Positions 52,228 to 59,981 of a DNA stretch of 64,000 nt are shown piece after piece. Made by a program: the position numbers and the translations under genes. The stretch is from Haloglomus halophilum. GTDB lineage: Archaea; Halobacteriota; Halobacteria; Halobacteriales; Haloarculaceae. Where the stretch lies: contig NZ_CP101166.1 in the NCBI RefSeq assembly GCF_024298885.1, forward strand, positions 3,223,149-3,287,148, given 5' to 3'. The notes under the pieces are model-generated. The model saw only the letters and a list, made by a program, of their open reading frames with translations, was not told where the DNA came from and searched no databases. Position 1 is the first letter of the stretch. Every line of letters starts with the position of its first letter.

Positions 52228-52866
52228 TTACTCCACCCCGGCGTCACGCAAGAACTCCAGCACCAGCCCGTCGTGTTCGAACCCCTCGTTGCGAAGGGCA
52301 GCAAGCGCATCCGTCGGGAGGTCCGCGAGCCACGCTGTCAGGTTGATCGCGCTCCCGTCGGACTGGATCCCGAGCAGTTGCCAGTCACCGGCGAACGTCC
52401 GCCCCGTATCCTCGCGATGGACCGACTCGTACACCGCGAACTGGTTCTTCAACAGATGGACCCGACGCTTGGCCCCGTCACCCGAGACGGATTTGATCTC
52501 GTACCGCGCCGGCTGCAATCGCCCATGGCTGTCGAGACTGAGCCCGACAAGGTCGAATCCCGCGCCGTCCCACACCTCAGAGATGTGGAGTGCCTCCCGT
52601 AGGAGCCGCTCTTCGTCGACACCTTCCTCGCCGTACCCTTCGAGCGTCTCCCGGACGTGGGTCTCCGTGACCAGCCCGTCGGAGAACGGCCAGCAGAGGA
52701 CGTCGATCGCGTCCTCAAGTGTCGTTACCCGAGCCCCCCGGATGGTCTCCAGCTCTTCGCCCGCTAAGATATCGTCCAGACACTCCTGAGTCCGTTCGAC
52801 TACGTCCGGAAGCGCCGCCAGCTCGGCATCCTGGCCGACGGCCATCTGCGCCCGGTGCTCGTGCAT
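52228..52866 (-). CDS. DUF3883-like nuclease domain protein, probably truncated
   Basis: A 212-aa ORF. The C-terminal half has a PD-(D/E)xK core: GFDLVGLSLDSHGRLQPARY then EIKSVSGDG, followed by HLLKNQFAVYE, as in DUF3883 domains that end large defence proteins. The frame stays open upstream of the ATG through CLCKSPPDDEDYM and into the ATPase gene without an obvious start. This suggests a C-terminal fragment of a once larger protein that now starts internally. Confidence 0.62.
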   Translation of the reverse strand: MHEHRAQMAVGQDAELAALPDVVERTQECLDDILAGEELETIRGARVTTLEDAIDVLCWPFSDGLVTETHVRETLEGYGEEGVDEERLLREALHISEVWDGAGFDLVGLSLDSHGRLQPARYEIKSVSGDGAKRRVHLLKNQFAVYESVHREDTGRTFAGDWQLLGIQSDGSAINLTAWLADLPTDALAALRNEGFEHDGLVLEFLRDAGVE

Positions 52867-52913
52867 GTAGTCCTCGTCGTCGGGGGGCGACTTACAGAGG
52901 CACGCGAGTGCGT

Positions 52914-54476
52914 TCAGCAGAGCATCAGATAGAACCAGTATGGCAGGTGTATCACCCCATCCTCGACGGCAATCGCTCGGTCGTCGCTGACTGTATCGCC
53001 GGTGAGCACGATCCCGAATGGGGCGTTGTAGCTGTCGACGAACTCACGGATGGGTGCCGTAGCCTCGTCCATTGGTGGGCGATAGGCCAGCCCGACGGGC
53101 ACGGGCGTGCCGTCGACCTCGAAGACGAAGTCGACCGTGCCGTCGCGTGCCCGCCAGAAGCTGACCGCGGGCGTGCTCTCGCCTCCCTGTGCGGCATCGA
53201 TTCCGTAGGCGAACCGCATCGTATGATCGAACGCGGCGACGCGAGCCAGCGCAGCCTCGCGGTCGAAATCACGTAGTACCGTCTCTGCGCCCCCATCAGT
53301 AAGCGCCGTGACCAGCCCCGTATCGCGCAAGTAGAGGCGAACTGATCTGGGACGGCTGTTGTCGTACTCGGTGACGCCGGTCAGGAGGTAGAGTTCCTCG
53401 AGGGCAGGGAGGTAGCTGTCCGTGAGCGTCCGGCGGTCGACATCGAAGAGGTCCGCCAACCGCTGGTACCGGACCGGCTCGGCACCGTGGTTGCGGGCGG
53501 CCAGCGCACACAGCCGCTCCAGATCGGCGATGGTCTGGACCGAATCGAAACCCGGGACATCTTGGTAGAGCGCGTCCCGGACATCCTCTCGAAGTTCGGT
53601 GTACGCACTCGCATCGAGAGCCGCTGCGGATTCGACCGGGCCGTCGAGCGCGTAACTGATTGTGCCGCCCATAGCGAGGTAGTGGACCACCTGTGACTGG
53701 ATGCGTCGTTCGACATCGGCTACCCGGTCGTACTGCGCCTGGAGGGTCGCTACGAGATTATCGAGATTCCCACTGTCGAGGGCCTTCGGCAGACTCCCTT
53801 CGCCCTCGCGAATCGGTGTCGGACTGACACGGGTGTCGCCGTCCTCGAGCTCCGGATACAGTGTGTAGATGTAATCTCGGAACTTCTCGGGTAGGATCGG
53901 CTGGGTTGCATAGTCGGAGTCGGCGATGTCGACCCGGTCGAGTTCGCGGTCGATCTGGATACCGGCGTTGGCGGTCACCACGATGTGCCGCTCGGGCCTT
54001 GCAGCCAGCATATCCGCGACCGGTGTCCCCCAGCCCTCTACGGTCGGTTTGCTTGGATGCTCGACGAGGTGGACGTCGTCGAGGAACACGAACTGTGGTG
54101 TCGGATCGTCGGCCCGGCCGAGGATGCGGCTCTCGTAGTAGCGGATGGCTTGTCGGAGGCCCTCATCGGACCGGAGCTGGTAGAGTGGATCCGCGTCGAA
54201 GGGTATGTAGCAGAACTGCTCCGGGGCCGCTCCTTGGTCGATACTATGGTGGATGAACTGCTTGATAAGCGTGGTCTTGCCGACACCACGACGGCCGACG
54301 AGCCCGAGAAGTCGCTGATCCTCGAACTGGCTGTCGGGCTGATCGGGCCGGGCCAGATGGTAGAAGTCACTCTTGGTGCGGGCGGGCAACTCGATGGTAT
54401 CCGCCCCGGAGTCCCACCAAGGGTTGTGCTCGCCGAGCGCTCGGAGGAGCGCGTCTCCGCCCGCGTCGAACGACAT
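52914..54476 (-). CDS. AAA ATPase with DUF4143-like C-terminal domain
   Basis: A 520-aa protein. Walker A GRRGVGKTTL (about 61-70), Walker B FVFLDDVHL (about 128-136), sensor HIVVTANAG, then the YATQPILPEKFRDYI segment typical of DUF4143-type archaeal ATPases. A winged helix lies at about 325-375 (ADLFDVDRRTLTDSYLPALE). The C-terminal nuclease-like domain keeps FWRARDGTVDFVFEVDG but lacks the usual EVK lysine (VPVGLAY). Predicted DNA-dependent ATPase of a mobile element or defence type. A remnant second copy is at 49133-49301. Confidence 0.82.
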   Translation of the reverse strand: MSFDAGGDALLRALGEHNPWWDSGADTIELPARTKSDFYHLARPDQPDSQFEDQRLLGLVGRRGVGKTTLIKQFIHHSIDQGAAPEQFCYIPFDADPLYQLRSDEGLRQAIRYYESRILGRADDPTPQFVFLDDVHLVEHPSKPTVEGWGTPVADMLAARPERHIVVTANAGIQIDRELDRVDIADSDYATQPILPEKFRDYIYTLYPELEDGDTRVSPTPIREGEGSLPKALDSGNLDNLVATLQAQYDRVADVERRIQSQVVHYLAMGGTISYALDGPVESAAALDASAYTELREDVRDALYQDVPGFDSVQTIADLERLCALAARNHGAEPVRYQRLADLFDVDRRTLTDSYLPALEELYLLTGVTEYDNSRPRSVRLYLRDTGLVTALTDGGAETVLRDFDREAALARVAAFDHTMRFAYGIDAAQGGESTPAVSFWRARDGTVDFVFEVDGTPVPVGLAYRPPMDEATAPIREFVDSYNAPFGIVLTGDTVSDDRAIAVEDGVIHLPYWFYLMLC

Positions 54477-54894
54477 ATCTTACAGAGGCCATGGCGGGCA
54501 CCGTAATGGATGTTCTGGCTACGAAACGTGCTCCGCGATGCCTGTTCCTAGCTTTTGAGTACCGAATCTCAGCGCACAGACAGCGGTTGGACGGATAGAA
54601 AGAACATCAAGATGTACTTAGAAGACGATATTAACACATTTCTATCTGTTTTGGCGAAGGGTTTATGGCTTCAAAGTGCATACTGATGCGTGCGGGGTGC
54701 CTGAAAGGCACGCCGCGATGTCGACTTGCGACATTCAGGGGCATCGAGGGGGGACCGCCTGCTGGGCGTCCGGGGGAGTGACGCCCGACACGAGATCAGA
54801 TGAGGACTCACACGCTCCAGGGGGGAGGGACTCGGCGTAGGTCAGCAGCGACGACCATCCGGCCCGACTCGGTTGTGCCGGAGGTGGTCGCCTG
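54477..54894. other. Long intergenic region
   Basis: About 420 bases without a protein gene. The first ~200 are AT-rich (GATATTAACACATTTC near 54628), then comes a G-rich part with three hairpins (54692-54786, listed separately), and then a G/A-rich leader to the HAD-HEAT gene. Confidence 0.6.
54692..54786 (+). ncRNA. Candidate structured RNA of three consecutive hairpins
   Basis: Hairpin 1: GCGGGGTGCCT (54692-54702) with AGGCACGCCGC (54706-54716), one mismatch and a three-base loop. Hairpin 2: ATGTCG/CGACAT (54718-54734). Hairpin 3: GGGCGTC/GACGCCC (54764-54786). They lie ~110 bases upstream of the HAD-HEAT gene, after an AT-rich promoter-like stretch. Could be a 5' leader, a small RNA or a termination structure. 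Strand is assumed from the downstream gene. Confidence 0.45.
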
Positions 54895-56661
54895 ATGCTG
54901 GTGTTCGCGTTCGACCGTGACTGGACCGTGGACGTGAACCCGCACCCGAGCCGGCAGGCGGTGCCGCTCGGGTGGGTACGGGAGCTCGCCCACGAGACAG
55001 AGCACGCGGTCTACGCCATCGGCAATCAGGACCTCGCCGAGGAGGCGGCCATCCCAGGCGTCGTCGACATCGTGGGGATGCACCCCGACGACTGGGACCG
55101 GTGGCTGGGAGGGAAGCGGCCCGACGGGTACTACGAGCGGTTCCCGGAGCGGCGTGAGCGACTGGCGCTCATCGAGGACCTCCATCCGGAGGCCGACGGC
55201 TACATCGTCGTCGACGACCTCGACCTGAGCGACGCGGCCGGGTGGAATCACTACCACGCCTGGGACTTCGTCCCGGCAGCCGAGCGGGGTGAGATCCATC
55301 CGGAGCTGCCGTTCGTCCGCGAACCGACCACTGACGGGGGGTATCCCACGTCTGCCGGCATCATCCCAGCAGACGCGGAACACCTCGACACGTGGCTCAA
55401 GGAGCAGACCGGCACGCCCGCATACGAAATCGAATACACCGATGATGGGGAGGAGCGAGTCGACCTCTGTCGGGACATCTCGGTCATCCGGAAGACGATG
55501 AGCCGAGCTGTCGAGCCGGTGTTTCGCTGTCAACCGGCTGCCCCCGATGAGGAATCGTTCACTGTCGGTATCACCGACATCCAGCAGGTGAGTGCCGTCA
55601 AACCGCCGACCGAGGCCTTCCTTCCGGCTACGGACGATCCGGCTGAGCGAGCAGCCACACTCGCTGACCTCGCGGCAGACAACCCGTTCTCCGTCGAGGT
55701 CTCGCAGGTGTTGGCGCTGCTCGACCGTGAGGATGATACCCCACAGGAAGCAGCGCTCGCGGCACTCCGGCAGGTCGCGGCGGTGCGACCTAGGGACTGC
55801 ACCCCGGCGCTGCCCATCCTCCGGTCGCTACTGGCCGAGGGCTGCACCGCACCGGTGGATGCGCTGGCGGTGCTCGAATCCATCGGCGGCACGGATGCCG
55901 CCGATATCGCGCCGCTGGTCGAAGTCATCACCCCGTACCTCACGGACGACGATGACGACGTGCGTCGGCAGGCCGCGGGCTGTATGACGAAGATTGCGAC
56001 GGCTGATCCCACCGATGCGGTTGGGGCAGTGTCAGCGCTAGCGACGTTGCTCGAGGACCGGGTGGCGACTCACCACGCTGCGCACACTCTATCGGTCGTC
56101 GCGGAGGCCGACCCGACGGCGGTCAAACCGGCGGTGCCTGCACTCGCCGACGCAGTTACTGACGAATCGTTGGATACTGGCACGCGCCTTAGCGCGACGG
56201 CAGCGCTCGGTCGGGTCGCGAACCACGACCCAACTATCGCGCTCGACCTCGTCAACGAGGTCGCGGCGTTGCTTGGGGCCGACGACCCGAAGCTCCGGAA
56301 CAACGCGACAGGGTTACTGTGGGAAATCTCCCGGCTACACGCCGACCGGGTCGAGCCCCACCTCGACACCGTCGCAGAGCTACTGTCAGCCGACGACAAC
56401 CTGACGAGGGTCAACGCCTCGGCGGTGCTGGCACGGGCCGCCGAGGACCTGCCAGAGACTGCGAGAGGGCACGTCGCCGAGGTACGCCCGCTGCTGAACG
56501 ACGAGCATCACCTGGTGCGGAGGAACGCCTGTTGGGCTCTGGGCTACCTGGCCGACGAGGAAGCGCTCGACGTACTGCGGACCGTCACCGTGGAAGACGA
56601 GGACGAGGAGGTCCGCGAGCGAGCCCAGTGGGCCGTCTCGCGGATCGAGGGGGTGGCCTGA
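54895..56661 (+). CDS. HAD-like domain fused to HEAT repeats
   Basis: A 588-aa protein. The N-terminal ~215 residues look HAD-like: DxD at D7/D9 (VFAFDRDWTV) and a later acidic site (YIVVDDLDLSDAAGW). Residues ~230-588 are HEAT-type helical repeats of about 40 residues, for example DDDDVRRQAAGCMTKIATAD and NDEHHLVRRNACWALGYLAD. The HEAT part is a likely protein-binding scaffold. A phosphatase role for the first part is inferred. It precedes the vWA gene by 67 bases. Confidence 0.75.
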   Translation: MLVFAFDRDWTVDVNPHPSRQAVPLGWVRELAHETEHAVYAIGNQDLAEEAAIPGVVDIVGMHPDDWDRWLGGKRPDGYYERFPERRERLALIEDLHPEADGYIVVDDLDLSDAAGWNHYHAWDFVPAAERGEIHPELPFVREPTTDGGYPTSAGIIPADAEHLDTWLKEQTGTPAYEIEYTDDGEERVDLCRDISVIRKTMSRAVEPVFRCQPAAPDEESFTVGITDIQQVSAVKPPTEAFLPATDDPAERAATLADLAADNPFSVEVSQVLALLDREDDTPQEAALAALRQVAAVRPRDCTPALPILRSLLAEGCTAPVDALAVLESIGGTDAADIAPLVEVITPYLTDDDDDVRRQAAGCMTKIATADPTDAVGAVSALATLLEDRVATHHAAHTLSVVAEADPTAVKPAVPALADAVTDESLDTGTRLSATAALGRVANHDPTIALDLVNEVAALLGADDPKLRNNATGLLWEISRLHADRVEPHLDTVAELLSADDNLTRVNASAVLARAAEDLPETARGHVAEVRPLLNDEHHLVRRNACWALGYLADEEALDVLRTVTVEDEDEEVRERAQWAVSRIEGVA

Positions 56662-56728
56662 GAAACGATTTCAGCACCCCGGACTTGCACAGCCGATCGA
56701 ACAACGCAGCACCCGAGAGAACCCAACA

Positions 56729-57376
56729 ATGTCACCCGACACAACCACACACATCACGTTCGTACTCGACTCGTCCGGCTCGATGTCGAAGATCCGCGAG
56801 GACACCATCGGCGGCTTCAACACGTTCCTCGCCGACCAGCGGGAGGAACCCGGCCGCGCGTCGGTCACGCTGTACGAGTTCAGCGACAGCGTCTCTCAGG
56901 TCTATCAGGGCACGCCGCTGGCGGACGCTCCGGAGCTGGACACGGAGACGTACACGCCGGGCGGACAGACGGCGCTACACGACGCCATCGCGACGGCCGT
57001 CACCGAGACCGACGGTCATATCGAGAAGCAACCCGCGACGGTCCAGCCCGACACCGTCATCGTGGTGGTCCTGACCGACGGGAAGGAGAATGCCTCCGAA
57101 ACGCCGCAGGACCGGGTGCGCGAGCTCATCGAGCAGTATCGGGAGGAACACGACTGGGAATTCCTCTTCATCGGCGCGAACCAGGACGCGGTCCTGACCG
57201 CGACGGAGATGGGCATCGAGGCCGACAAGTCGCTGGACATGGCCCACAGCGGGGAGGGAACCCAGGCGGCCTACGAGTCCACTTCGCGGAACGTCCGGGA
57301 AGCACGGCAGACTGGCGAGGCTGGTGGGTTCACCGACGCCGATCGGCAGCGGCAGGACGAGGTCGACGACAGGTGA
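56729..57376 (+). CDS. von Willebrand factor A domain protein
   Basis: A 215-aa protein with a complete MIDAS site: D14-x-S16-x-S18 (LDSSGSMS), T81 (GGQTAL) and D117 (LTDGKEN). vWA domains bind partners through a divalent metal. The C-terminal ~45 residues are polar. No signal peptide, so it acts in the cytoplasm. Probably co-transcribed with the HAD-HEAT gene, and the two may form a complex. Confidence 0.85.
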   Translation: MSPDTTTHITFVLDSSGSMSKIREDTIGGFNTFLADQREEPGRASVTLYEFSDSVSQVYQGTPLADAPELDTETYTPGGQTALHDAIATAVTETDGHIEKQPATVQPDTVIVVVLTDGKENASETPQDRVRELIEQYREEHDWEFLFIGANQDAVLTATEMGIEADKSLDMAHSGEGTQAAYESTSRNVREARQTGEAGGFTDADRQRQDEVDDR

Positions 57377-57478
57377 GCATTATGGGAGTGTGATGGGGAC
57401 CACTTCAGCAGCGCACAAGTACTGGGCTGAAAATTCCGGTAAGATGACTACTCTACCTGGGCCGATCAGCCGACGAGC

Positions 57479-58330
57479 TTAGAACACAGCTCGCAGCTTG
57501 CTGACGAACGACTGCCACAACCCAGCATCATCCGGTCCGGGGTCAGTCCGCTCGGCCGCTGCCACATGCACCGCCTCGACCTCACCGTCCGTAGCGTTGG
57601 AGACGAGTTTCACCGGCACACGATCACCCGCTTCCACCGCTGGAATCGTCCCGAGATTCAGATGCCCTCGCCCCTGCAACTCGACGATTACATTCCCACC
57701 GTTGCTGATTCGATCGACGGGGGCCTCCACGATTGATCCCACATCGACACCGGTCGGATCGAATGTCCCCTCGGACGACACGCTTGCCGAGCCGGTAGTC
57801 GCAGCGTCGGTGTCGAAGCGGGTGGTTGGTTCCTTCCCCGACATCGTCGAGTCAGCATCATCACTCCCCGCTGTCACATCATCCCAGATCGAGGCGAGCT
57901 CCTTTACCTTGTCATCGGGTTCCCCCCTTGCTCCAGGGTGCTCGGTGAGCTGGTTCCGCGAGACTCGCCCCTGCCCATTGAAGACGTGTTTGTTGACCCA
58001 GTCCCGTTCGGTCGGTGTATACCCTTCATAGGAGGCCAGATAACTCCGAAGCTGCCGCTTCTGTGCCGCCGACAGCTTCTGCACCGCCGTCGAGAGATCG
58101 TCCCCGGTCGCATCACCTCCTGGTCCCCCACCACTCTTGCTGTATGCATGCCCAAGCATACAGAGTGGTGTCATCACTTTCCACGGGATCGCGTCACCGT
58201 CTTCGTAGCCAAGGCGAGTATTGAGCAAGGCCTGTGCCGGCTGGACGAGTTGTAGCGTGACAAACCCCCCATCCAATCGGCCCTTGACGTAGTATCCCCC
58301 ACCACCGGCTCGCTTGTGAAGAACGGGCAC
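57479..58330 (-). CDS. Hypothetical protein with C-terminal TRAM/OB-like domain
   Basis: A 283-aa protein with a GTG start. The N-terminal ~150 residues are unassigned, with basic patches (SAAQKRQLRSYLASYEGYTP). After an acidic Ser/Thr linker, residues ~195-255 resemble a TRAM or OB barrel (DVGSIVEAPVDRISNGGNVI, then HLNLGTIPAVEAGDRVPVKL). RNA or DNA binding is a reasonable guess. It converges with the vWA gene and is divergent from the PLD-system operon. Confidence 0.65.
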   Translation of the reverse strand: MPVLHKRAGGGGYYVKGRLDGGFVTLQLVQPAQALLNTRLGYEDGDAIPWKVMTPLCMLGHAYSKSGGGPGGDATGDDLSTAVQKLSAAQKRQLRSYLASYEGYTPTERDWVNKHVFNGQGRVSRNQLTEHPGARGEPDDKVKELASIWDDVTAGSDDADSTMSGKEPTTRFDTDAATTGSASVSSEGTFDPTGVDVGSIVEAPVDRISNGGNVIVELQGRGHLNLGTIPAVEAGDRVPVKLVSNATDGEVEAVHVAAAERTDPGPDDAGLWQSFVSKLRAVF

Positions 58331-58562
58331 AGGGATGATTCCGGGCGGTAGTACTTAGTAACTTGCACCCATCGTGATTGCGCCCCCGGTTCGTTATCCG
58401 GTGTTGAGAGGGATGCTGGATCGTGATCTTCGGCGGTCGGTCAGGGCCGTGTAGTCCCAGAGAGCCATGCAGAAGTAGCACCACACAACGAAGCTATCCG
58501 CTCGCACACCAGCCAGCCGAAGCTATTTATCCTCATCCCGCCGAGGCTGAGGGAGTTCTACT

Positions 58563-59981
58563 GTGACGGGACCGCGCTATATTTTCTCCGGGCAGCCCAC
58601 GAGCGGGGAGCGAAGCCAGCTACTGCGGCCACGGATGCTCGATGAGTACGCCACACCCAACGTCGGCATGATCATGTACGGCTTTTTCTGGGTGAAATAC
58701 GGCCTCTGGCTCAAAGCACAGGGGCTGGATCCCACAGCGCAGTCGGAGCTCCTACTGTGGGTGGAGCAGTCTGATGGATCGATCGAACCAGCCGCTGGAG
58801 CCCTCTATTATTCACTCTTGCTGGTGTATGCGAATGAATCGGCGAGCAATATCCCGGGGCGAAATATCACCAAAGGCTGGATCTTTGCGAAACAACCCTC
58901 CGGGGTCGATCACTATGCAACGGCGGTCCGGAAACTGGACGCGCTAGCGGATGCGCCAGCCAGTGTCGATGGGGAAGCGTTCGTCGAGGCGGTGATCGCC
59001 CCCTGGCTTCGGACTCGGTGTGAAGAGGCAGACATCGATCTCGCAGCACGTTTTGAGGCCGAACTAGCGCCGGCAGTGCAGGCAGAGTACGAAACTGAGC
59101 AGGCTCGATTCGAGGCGTCTCTGGCGGCGTTTACGACAGTGCTTGGGGAGATCTTCAACGCGAATCAATCGTTGCACGAGGGGCATAACACCACCCCGAT
59201 CGACCAGCCATTCGATATCTCGAACATGCTGTGGGCGGCCGCCGCGCCCGAGGGCACAGCACTGGCAAACGACACGGTCCAGATCACTCAGGCCGATGTG
59301 ACGGCCCTCTTTTCGTTGCTTGAGCAATTCGAACAGGGGCGCCGAATGCTGCATTCGTTCATCTTCTTCGGCTATCTCGGGGCGGACCACACCGATGCAG
59401 ATACGGTCCGGGAGATCTTCGCGCTCTGCCGGGCGCAACCGACGGCACTCATCGAGGGAGCTGCGACGCACTATTCGTATACCTTCGATCCACAGATCAG
59501 CGAAGAGATCATCGAGACGAGCTTTGTCTATGAGGTAAACTACATCCTGGCCGAAGCGGAGACGATCGCCCGGAAGCTCCTTGCAGAGCACTCCCAGCAG
59601 ATCTCGCTCCAAGCTGTCGAGGAGTTTTTCGAGGAACGCCGCGGTGACCTGCCGATTGATCAATATGAACGATTCGTCGCTTGGCAAGCGCCAGTCGAAA
59701 CGTATCTCCCGTGGCTGATCGAGCGATATGCGGACACAGGGGAGGATGAGGATGTCGTCGCAGTGCTTGAGATCCTCGAGCGAGGCGTAGCCGAAGGCCG
59801 GTCACCAGCAGCGCTGCTCATTGACCTGCTCACGGATCGTGGTGTTCTGGAGCCGTTCGAGTTCGCGCCAGAGACATACAAGGTGCTTCGGTCCCCGTCA
59901 ACTGAATCGTCGGCGACATTCTACGGCGTCGGGTCAATGGAAGACTACGCAGCAGAACTCATGGAGGCCACCCATGAGTGA
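58563..59981 (+). CDS. Helical protein of unknown family, first gene of the PLD unit
   Basis: A 472-aa soluble protein, mostly alpha-helical, with no recognised domain or catalytic motif and no cysteine cluster. It starts with GTG, and a TATA-like CTATTTATCC lies about 35 bases upstream, fitting a leaderless transcript. Its stop overlaps the start of the 984-aa PLD protein (ATGAGTGA), so the two products are made together. Possible roles are sensor, adaptor or inhibitor of the nuclease; all are inference. Confidence 0.72.
   Translation: MTGPRYIFSGQPTSGERSQLLRPRMLDEYATPNVGMIMYGFFWVKYGLWLKAQGLDPTAQSELLLWVEQSDGSIEPAAGALYYSLLLVYANESASNIPGRNITKGWIFAKQPSGVDHYATAVRKLDALADAPASVDGEAFVEAVIAPWLRTRCEEADIDLAARFEAELAPAVQAEYETEQARFEASLAAFTTVLGEIFNANQSLHEGHNTTPIDQPFDISNMLWAAAAPEGTALANDTVQITQADVTALFSLLEQFEQGRRMLHSFIFFGYLGADHTDADTVREIFALCRAQPTALIEGAATHYSYTFDPQISEEIIETSFVYEVNYILAEAETIARKLLAEHSQQISLQAVEEFFEERRGDLPIDQYERFVAWQAPVETYLPWLIERYADTGEDEDVVAVLEILERGVAEGRSPAALLIDLLTDRGVLEPFEFAPETYKVLRSPSTESSATFYGVGSMEDYAAELMEATHE

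Noticed and set aside
56319-57074. A 251-codon plus-strand frame across the HAD-HEAT and vWA genes
   Set aside because: Arg/Ser-rich shift frame spanning two well-supported genes.
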